A program made the position numbers and the translations under genes. Below the pieces are notes generated by a model. That model was not told the origin of the DNA. It did not search any database and was given only the letters and a program-made list of their open reading frames with translations. Of a DNA stretch of 64,000 nt, positions 56,300 to 64,000 are shown one piece after another (position 1 is the first letter of the stretch; each line of letters starts with the position of its first letter). The stretch is from Tillandsia leiboldiana (lineage: Eukaryota; Streptophyta; Magnoliopsida; Poales; Bromeliaceae): positions 4,362,345 to 4,426,344 of the forward strand of contig CM055072.1 of NCBI GenBank assembly GCA_029204045.2. The letters are read 5' to 3'.

Positions 56300-57118
56300 T
56301 GTGACACCCCCGGAATTTGGATTAGTCCTCTATATAAATGATATAATAGGACTAAATTTCTAACCCGGCTATAGCATTTTGGATGGTAGCAAGATCCAAA
56401 AGGAACATGAGAGTTAAGCGTGCTAGAGCTAGAGTAGTTCTAGGATGGGTGACCCCCTGGGAAGTGGGGCGTCACAATTGGTATCAGAGCCATTCACCAG
56501 CCGAAAATGTGAGATGAGTCTCGGCTGAGCCAGGGTTATAGCGGGTAGAGCGAGGCTCCCCGGCTAATGACCGTTGTGAGTGGAATGTGAGATGAGTCTC
56601 GGCTGAGCCAGGGTTATAGCGGGTAGAGCGAGGCTCCCCGGCTAATGACCGTTGTGAGTGGAGTGCAGCTCCTCACAAGGTCGGCTAAGGCTAGCGAGAC
56701 GAGTCTCACATCGCCTGGTGCTTGTGAGTGTGCTTGAGCCTGACGTGGGCGTCAGGGCTTAAAGGGGGGAAGAATGTGACACCCCCGGAATTTGGATTAG
56801 TCCTCTATATAAATGATATAATAGGACTAAATCTCTAACCCGGCTATAGCATTTTGGATGGTAGCAAGATCCAAGAGGAACATGAGAGTTAAGCGTGCTA
56901 GAGCTAGAGTAGTTCTAGGATGGGTGACCCCCTGGGAAGTGGGGCGTCACAATTTTCCCAGGGGGTCACCCATCCTAGAACTACTCTAGCTCTAGCACGC
57001 TTAACTCTCATGTTCCTCTTGGATCTTGCTACCATCCAAAATGCTATAGCCGGGTTAGAGATTTAGTCCTATTATATCATTTATATAGAGGACTAATCAA
57101 AATTCTGAGGGTGTCACA
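56300..57118 (+). mobile_element. Element S: 5S-carrying TRIM with an extra inverted LTR
   Basis: The order is LTR (56300-56476), interior, LTR (56775-56951), then a third LTR in inverted orientation (about 56955-57118) lacking its last 13 bases. The target duplication GCCGT is at 56295-56299 and 57119-57123, outside the inverted copy, so the whole composite was inserted at once. The PBS TGGTATCAGAGCC (56479-56491) and purine tract AAAGGGGGGAAGAA are intact. The interior contains a 79-bp tandem duplication (56505-56583, 56584-56662). It has no coding capacity. It sits in H, 30 bp beyond the target duplication of A. Confidence 0.9.
56392..56464 (+). promoter_or_regulatory. 5S rRNA-derived segment, 5' LTR of S
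   Basis: It has AGTTAAGCGTGC, AGAGTAGTTCTAG and GGATGGGTGACC in 5S order (box A, intermediate element, box C). The repeat in the 3' LTR is 56867-56939 and the inverted copy holds a third one. Confidence 0.85.
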
Positions 57119-57123
57119 GCCGT

Positions 57124-59453
57124 AATCAGCAAAGGCACACACCACCACGACCATGGGCCAAACCCGAGTTCGACCAAAGGGTCCAGCGAACGGTACTTCG
57201 GAGGAAAGGGCGGGGAAGGAGAGCAAGACCCTCCCGCTCGGAGGATGGTACAGGAATTCTACGGCCGGGATAGGCCAAGGCCGACCCTAGTCGGCCATAA
57301 AGGGCCACAAGCCCTGCGGCAACGGCAGGGTCCCCACCGCGTCCATAACGAGAGTTGGGTCCGGGGGGCATCCCGCAGACCTTTCGGTCAACAGGCCGAA
57401 AAAAGACCAGCGTATGGGCCCTCACGACACCCAAACGGATCGGGCCCCACCAGCGGCTTGGACTATTGTAGGCATAGAGGCTGAGCTAGCTCCAGTGGAG
57501 AGGGTCCACTCCGCGACCTCCCCACCGACAAATGCTGGGGGCAGGAAAAGCCTCGCTAGCTCCTGATTCAGACTTCCCTTGGCTCGCTAAGGAAGAAATA
57601 GAGACCTTAGGCATTCAACCAGCCCGGGAGCTAAGAGTCCAGCCATGGCGAGGAAAGGAAATCCTCAGGGGGCACCTGAGGGAGACGAACCTATCGGCAA
57701 ACGCGCCGGCAAAGGAGTGGTTCACGACTATAGGACCAACCCGATGGCAAGGGCCGGTTATGACAAAGACACAGAAGCGTCGAGCTCAGAGACTGAAGGC
57801 CGACACCCACAATAACGGCGTCGCAGCTCAACGACCGCGGCCGACCTTGAGGCAAGAATGACCCATGCACCAACAAGATGTGGGAGGTTCAGTTGTGTCG
57901 CCTCGGAAGATGCTACCGATAATCCAATCGATAGTAATCAAGTCAATGGATGAAATCGTTAAGCGGGAGTTGGACGCCTGTTTAACTGCTTCAGAGGCCG
58001 CTGTGAGGCGTAGCCAAGAAACGCCGGGGAGCGGCAAGAAGCAGAGAAACTCGTTAAGTTGAACCCCGGAAAGGTGGCCCATGCAAAAGATGGGGCGACG
58101 AAGGCAGCCTGACCCCATCCTCGGCCGAAAAAGAGGCCGAAGAAAAGAAGACCGAAAGCATGTCGGTCGCTGAATATCTGGACAAGACCCCATTCGTTTA
58201 GATAATTGAGAGGGAGCACAAGTAAAGCTCCTCGGCAAGGCTACATAAAGGCCTCCAAAAAAAAAGTCGACACAAGAAGTCGGCAGGAAGAATAAATTCG
58301 GCTATCACCAGATGGGCCGGAGACTCAGCCGACAAGGCTGGGGAAGAAAGAATGGATCATTCCTGATCGGTCAAGTAGCTACAAAGTGCCCACTACTTAG
58401 AGACTGATAAACGGATCAGAAGGCAATGAGCCTATCAAAAGAAAACATTTGAAATATTATTATACATCGGTTTGAAGGGATGTGAAGTACAAGAAAACTT
58501 TACATTTGATGAACCAATATATATGCAAATCAAGAAAGGGAAAATACAAAAGTGTTTCAGAAAAGAGAAAATCGTGGTTGATGAACCCGGTTGGAGGAAG
58601 AAACACAGGACCACTCTCAAGTGAATCGAGGTAGAAGAGGAGCCAAAAAAGAAGGATCAAGCACCGCCTTGTGAAAATTGAGACACCCGACCACCTTGGC
58701 GTCGGAAAGTCTCAAACCTCTCAAAACTCCCATGAAAAACTTGTGCTTAGCAAGATGTTCCCCCCGGAAAAAAAGGAGGACGACCTCGTAGGAAAGCCGG
58801 TCGAAGCATGAGAACACACCTCCCCGACGGGGGAAACTTGATACTGAGCGGCTCAAACTCCTCCAACTCCTAGGGATGGAGGCAAAGGACAGTCTCCTTG
58901 ACGGCATGATATTCATAAACATAACCGTCTGTAAGCAGCTGAAAATCGGCTCGATCACCGGCCATAAGAGTCCAGTTCGAAAAGTCACACATAAGGGCTT
59001 ATCCGAAAGAAACCTCATTAGAACCCCAAGGTCGAAAGACACCGTTGTCGGCCGGCGTCACAACGCCGCCAGATGAAGACCGAGAAGATGCCTTGAGAAT
59101 ACTACCAGAGGTGGAAAGACTAGTCTGGTGAAATGATGGCACCGGAATCGTCATGGGGGGAAGTAGATGACGCAAAGAGAGCCGCAAGCAGGGACCTATT
59201 TATAGGCCGACAGGGAAGCAAAATGATGACAATTGTCCCTCGAAAAGCAGCAGCATTTAAAAGAGAAAAACGGCGAGGGACGATTTCGCCAAAAAATAAG
59301 AAAGATTGGCACCTGCTCACAAATCCCTCGGGCAGTGAGTAAGTATCCTGGTAGGATATGGGATTGATTGCGGGACATCGTTACATGTGCTAAAAATTGG
59401 CTCAATTTCGACAATAGCTCGAACGACATATCAGGCGAAAGCCGAAGGGGCAT
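57124..59453 (+). other. 3' interior of H
   Basis: It continues the gag-like frame beyond S (about 57130-57480, KGTHHHDH, then basic and Pro/Gly-rich). Further short frames follow to about 58230 with Lys/Arg/Glu-rich character and many stops. I find no RT, RNase H or integrase motif on either strand. AAGGGGCA immediately before 59454 is the likely polypurine tract. Confidence 0.6.
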
Positions 59454-60479
59454 TGTTGACACCAGAATTTTCGCCACTCAAGGACGTGGCACGTGGCGAC
59501 AAACGTCGGGTAAAGACATCAGCCGACGGAAGAATGGGTCAACCGAAGAAGGGTCCGCGTCTCGATCCGGACTAGTCTTGGTCGCGTGAGAACGTAGCAC
59601 ACGATACATACCATCGGCTGACGACATCAACCGATAGGGAGAGCAGCCGACAAGACGATTATCGCCTTATCCACAAGCAACTTCGGCCAAAGAGGGACAT
59701 CAAACCGCCCCGGTCAAACGACGAAGAAGGTGGAGTCAGAGTCAACCTTTGGTTGACCAAGTCAAAGAAGGAAAGACTCTAAAAGGAAGGAGTGCGAGAT
59801 TGAGACGCTAATCTAGCAACTGACCCCGGAACGGTAAGTGGCGTCCAGCATTAGAAAGCGTCGAAGATTACGCGTCGGCGTGCTAATAAGGGGATGAACC
59901 TAGACGGAAGAACGGCTAAGAACGACTATTATCCTATTTGAGAAAGTTTCGACTCAAAAGGAAGAGTCGAGAATTTCACGGTGACTTCCCCCAAATCCCG
60001 CCGATATTTTTAATCGGCACCTGTAAACGTGGTTTGGGAGTGTATAAATATCCGAACCATCGAAGAAATCAGGGTCCTGCAAACTCCTAAGCCAGGACCA
60101 TCCCCCTACTTTTTCATATCTTTCATATATGCATTTATCGCATTTGCTAGGAGTAGGCTTACTTGTAATTTTTATCCCTCTTCTTCTTGTATCCCCTTTC
60201 CTATCAATACAAAGTCTTAATCGGCTCCTTAGCCGTGTGAAATTACTGTCTCTACTTTCTGGGTCGGCTACTGTAGGCTGGACTCAGCCTCTCTCTATCT
60301 CCATATCCCGATTCGGCTAATCTAAGCCGGACGGTCGCGAGAACTATTTGAGAAGAATCCAGCCGAGCAGTTCTCTCCTCGGCCTGATCGCTTGATCCAT
60401 TAGCACGCGACGCATCTCATTCCAGAGGGTCAATCAACCCCCCAGGGCCGACCGACGACCGGTATTTTCGGCCCCAACA
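59454..60479 (+). repeat. 3' LTR of H
   Basis: It starts TGTTGACACCAG and ends GGCCCCAACA. It aligns with 23718-24311 plus 27423-27855 with modest divergence. A G-box CACGTGGC is at 59490-59497. Confidence 0.92.
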
Positions 60480-62229
60480 CATAGTTCCACTATTACTGCT
60501 CTGATATTCGTTATTAGCATGTTAGTACAGTATATTTTCGCTACATGATTATACTTTAGCACCATGATTATCTGTACCCTTTTATACAACACTGTGATTG
60601 ATATACATGCTATTTACCTGCTTTCATACCTGCCAACTATTTTATTATTACTCGTTGATTATTGTATATCTGTAGGTACGACTTGCTGTTCTCCTGCTCG
60701 TTGTACCCACTAGGATACATTCAGTTGTATCTCACACCCTTTGGTAACCCATTTTTCAGGTTCATTGGATGGTGAGCAGTCGGAACTATGATATAAGAGT
60801 ATTCGATAGAGCCGTCCCCCATTACCAACTATGACTGGCTGTTGCTTTTATTTTTCAACTTTAGATTTGTTTATGATCGTGACTCAGTACCTTATTTATC
60901 TTGAGAATCATGTTAGTTGTTTTCCTGGTAGATATTGGATTATATTTGTGAGTATGGATATTATCAGTTGTGGATTTTGGATTATTGTTTAAATTGTTAA
61001 TATTGTTAGTAGTAACTTTGATTGTGCTTATATACTAGCCTAGTCGTGTGTGTATAGGGGAGACTTTATTCGTGTTGACTGAGGATCTCTTATATACGTG
61101 GCGGATCTGCCCACGTTCTGGGAATTTTTATTTCCAATTTTGTTGTTGAGACCAAAATTTTCGCCACTCAGGGGTGCGACACGTAGCGACCATCGTCGGC
61201 TAAGGACATTAGCCGACGAAAGAATGGGTCAACCGATAAAGGGTTCGCGTCCCGATCCGGACCGATCTTGGTCTCGTAAGAACGTAGCACGCGATATATA
61301 CTATCGGTTGGAGACATCAACCGATAGGAAAAGCAGCCGACGCGAAGATTATCACATCATTCAGGATTGTCTTCGGCTGAAGAGAGACATCAAACTACTC
61401 CGATCAAACGACGAAAGAGGCGGAGTCAGAGTCAACCCTTGGTTTCCCAAGTCGAAGAAGGAAAGACTCGGAAAGGAATGAGTGCAAGATTGGGCACGAA
61501 TCTCGTAACTGATTTCGGAACGGCAATCGGCATCCAGCATTGAAAAGCGTCGAAGATCACGCTCTGACGTGCTAATAAGGGGATGAATCTGAACGGGAAA
61601 GCGATTGTTATCCTATTTGAGAAGGTTTCGACTCAAAAGGGAATAGTTGAGGATTTCACGAAGGTTGTCCCCAAATCGTGCTGATAATTCAAATCGGCGC
61701 TTGTAAGCATGGTTCGGGAGTGTATAAGTACCCGAACCATTGATGAGAAAGAGGTCCGGCAACCTCGTAAGCCTGTGACTACCCCCTGCTCTTTCATATC
61801 ACTGCTTTCCTAGGAGTAGGTTAACTTACACTTTACCGCTTTTCTTAGGAGTATATTACTTATAATTTTTATCTCTTTCCTCTTTGTATCCCCTTTCTAT
61901 TACAATACAATTCCTAATCGGCTCTTTAGTCGTGTAAATTTATTATCTATTTTACCCGGTTCTACTACTCTAAGTCGAATCCAACCTATCTCTGCCTCTA
62001 CATCCCGTCTTCGGCTATTCTAAGCCGAACAGTCGTGAGAGCTACCAGAAAAGAACCCGGCCGAGCGGATCCCTCCTCGGCCCGATCGCTTGATCTTTTG
62101 GCACGTGACGCATTCACATCAAGAGGGTCAACCGACACCCGAGGCCGATCCCTGATCGCTATTTTTAGCCCCAACTTTTGCTTTATAAAAAAAAATAGTA
62201 GATTGCTTTTAAAATTCTGGGGCGTGACA
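60480..62229 (+). repeat. Right part of LTR I (split by solo LTR G)
   Basis: Consists of 60480-61143 and 62176-62229. It ends TTCTGGGGCGTGACA, like the gypsy LTR ends of A and B. It keeps a stem-loop GGATACA / TGTATCT (60713-60732) between CCCACT and CACACC, as in the other gypsy LTRs, and CGTGGCGGATCTG near 61100. AT-rich with no gene. Confidence 0.55.
61144..62175 (+). mobile_element. Element G: solo LTR of the H family
   Basis: It starts TGTTGAGACCAAAATTTTC and ends AGCCCCAAC, about 1.03 kb, co-linear with the LTRs of H but more diverged. The pentamer TTTTG occurs one base before the start and directly after the end, a plausible target duplication if one terminal base was altered on each side. 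It has no interior. Confidence 0.75.
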
Positions 62230-62264
62230 GTTCATCCCTTTGCCTACGTCCCCATCAACTTTTC

Positions 62265-64000
62265 TGTCACGCCCCGGGTGTAAACCAGACCCCGGGCCTG
62301 TGCACAGATCCGCCGTGCACACGGAATTTCCCGCGTACACGAAGCGCCAAAAACCTGCTCAAATATAAGATAAGCAATAAAAGAGCGCAAGTACAGAGCT
62401 AAAATAAAGTTAAAATATCTCAGACTACAACTGAACTGGAAAAATAAAGTACAACAATAATATATCCAACTGTCTCTCCCAGCTCACCAAAATAATACAA
62501 CTAGCTGGCAAAAGCCAGACCCAAAGTAAAAGAAAAGGTACAATAGTCTGAGTGGTGGGTACAGCAACTATCTCGCAAAATGCTCAGCCTCGCAGGAGAT
62601 CTATTTACTCGGCGATCCCCTTACCTCAATCAACTACAGAGGGTCCAGCAGCTCTCGTAGACGACTCTACAAAACAAAGGAAGAAAGAGAAAAGGAACAG
62701 TAAAAAGGGGGTGAGAACTACTGATAAAACCAGTAGCCCCCAGTGGGTAAATCCTCAGAATCCGACGTACCCACTAGGTCTACCAGAGGCAAGAGAAAAT
62801 ATGGAAATGGTAAGATAATAATACTGCTGGTGAAGAAATCCTACCACTATCATGCCTCTAATGCTATCTCAAATAGAGCTACTATGTGCATGCATCGGTA
62901 ACCATGTCTATCAAAATAACCCAATCAGATGGACCGGTATGAAATCCGGCACTGCCTGCTCCGCTGTCGAACTCAAAAACTCAGTAGCAGGATCGACACA
63001 CATGGCTCGCATCCCAATATAACTAACTGACCGGCACACATGGCTCGGCCAGAAGCCCACCTCCGGAGTGGTACTCGAGGGGTGCGACCCACACGAGTAA
63101 AGCGTCTCTGTCACAAGAATCACGATATAGCAGGACTGGATCACGACTATGATCAAGGTGGGAAAATCCAACCACTGGAGAAAAACCCTGATCCCCAAAT
63201 CTAATGCAAACGTAAGTACCCGGTCAACCGCCCAAAATTCGCGGTTGCCGCAACATCCCACAAGACCCCCCAATCTGGTAGAATACTCAATCTCTGGTCA
63301 ATCGCCTACTGCTCGCGGTTGCCACAACACCCCGCAAATCCATAATCATGTATCACCTGTCCCCGACTCAACGATCCATCTACCCTATCCCAGACCCGTG
63401 CTCGAACTCGAGCAACATATGTCAAATCACTATGTAAAATAAGAAAGAGAAATAATCATAGTTTCTCCTAAGTCAATCCCCAATATAACAGTGTAGCAGT
63501 AAAGAGTGGCCTATCTAGATGTCCATACAAGCATGCAAATATCCCGATGTAGCATAAAAGAAAGGGTCGGTAGTACAATCACATAGGCTAAGTCATAATG
63601 TCCCCAGCATGATAATCCCTTTTTCATAAAAGTTATGTACTAAACATGACAGCAATATTCCCAATATAATGTTCCCACAAGAATAACCCCACATGCTAGG
63701 CTCACAATGATCAACATACACAAGCATGACTCCCAAATAATTTAACATGTCAACAATTGCTAACTTAGGGGTTTCTCTAACAGTCCTAGTGAGCAAGTCG
63801 TAAAACTGAGGGATACAGCAACCACCCACCTGGAACGCGCAAAATCCACAACTGTAAAAGCCTCTTCGCTGTCCAACTCACTGTCGGGCACCCAAAACTG
63901 CGAACCACTGCAAAAGTATTGAACTCAGCATAATCGGTAACAGTTCCAGAAACAGCACTTGCTGTTTTGCAAAAATAGCACAGAAAACAAGGGATTTCAC
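62265..64000 (-). repeat. Element F: Tekay-type gypsy LTR, truncated by window end
   Basis: It starts TGTCACGCCCCGGGTGTAAACC like the LTR of B, but is clearly diverged throughout. It keeps the U5 hairpin (about 62315-62338) and a 12-bp LTR stem-loop (62713-62741). Whether it is solo or part of a longer element cannot be seen. Confidence 0.8.

Larger units (their letters stand above)
23718..60479 (+). mobile_element. Element H: non-autonomous LTR retrotransposon, hosts E, A and S
   Basis: LTRs of 1,027 and 1,026 bp (after subtracting E) start TGTTGA.ACCAGAATTTTC and end GGCCCCAACA. The target duplication is CATAG at 23713-23717 and 60480-60484. The interior, once A and S are removed, is about 3.6 kb (27856-29096, 56265-56299, 57124-59453). 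It encodes a Pro/Gln-rich gag-like region but no protease, RT or integrase, so it fits a large retrotransposon derivative. The PBS is not initiator-Met type, unlike every other element here. A solo LTR of the same family, G, lies just to the right. Confidence 0.9.

Noticed and set aside
56392..56464. Functional 5S rRNA gene
   Set aside because: Only the 3' half of 5S is present, within a TRIM LTR that occurs several times; there is no tandem 5S unit.

Overview
This is plant nuclear DNA built almost entirely of nested transposable elements. I see no convincing host gene, tRNA gene or working rRNA gene. Evidence for a flowering plant: chromodomain Ty3/gypsy elements of the Tekay/Del type with 3-4 kb LTRs, small TRIM elements (one family carrying 5S rRNA sequence, as in Cassandra), a plant snRNA-type USE promoter motif, Ty1/copia LTRs and a MITE sitting in a (TA)n tract. 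Nothing in the sequence lets me name the species. Elements are lettered below; most boundaries rest on TG...CA ends plus matching 5-bp target site duplications (TSDs).

Left part (1-22.4 kb). The 3' end of copia-like element L (to 1226) is followed by an LTR remnant M (to 2469). K is an old LTR, probably solo (2744-20153). Three things sit inside K: a MITE in a TA microsatellite, a copia-type LTR J (3915-5273), and gypsy element D (minus strand, 5624-17801, TSD AAACC). D has eroded gag-pol. Its left junction is part of an exact 917-bp tandem duplication, and its right LTR carries a solo LTR of the 5S TRIM (S-solo, TSD CGCAC). A minus-strand LTR N (20470-21101) and a TRIM T (21953-22416) follow.

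Right part (22.4-64 kb). Remnants of an LTR I (from about 22.4 kb to 62229) hold element H (23718-60479, TSD CATAG) and a solo LTR G. H is non-autonomous. Its 5' LTR contains a solo gypsy LTR E (TSD GTATA). Its interior contains gypsy element A (29097-56264, TSD AACAT) and a complex 5S TRIM S (56300-57118, TSD GCCGT). A has lost most of pol. It was hit in its interior by a four-LTR TRIM/TR-GAG composite C (TSD GTGTC) and in its 3' LTR by B (38466-53453, minus strand, TSD AAGCG). B is the youngest and most complete gypsy element, with gag, protease, RT, RNase H, integrase and chromodomain. A 100-N gap in B separates two copies of the same 2.9 kb of pol and is best read as an assembly join of overlapping contig ends. 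F, a further LTR (62265 on), runs off the window.

Main observations. (1) Two TRIM families here share an internal domain and an LTR core (TATATAA to GCATTTTGG, 52 nt in both), but one carries an upstream USE at U6 spacing and the other a downstream 5S rRNA segment, so two kinds of pol III promoter module appear on one backbone. (2) The gypsy LTRs and leaders share stem-loops whose stems differ in sequence but keep pairing, often by G-U pairs on the sense strand only. One lies about 180 nt past the 5' LTR and looks like a dimerisation hairpin (9-11 bp stem, 8-nt loop holding CTGCAG).
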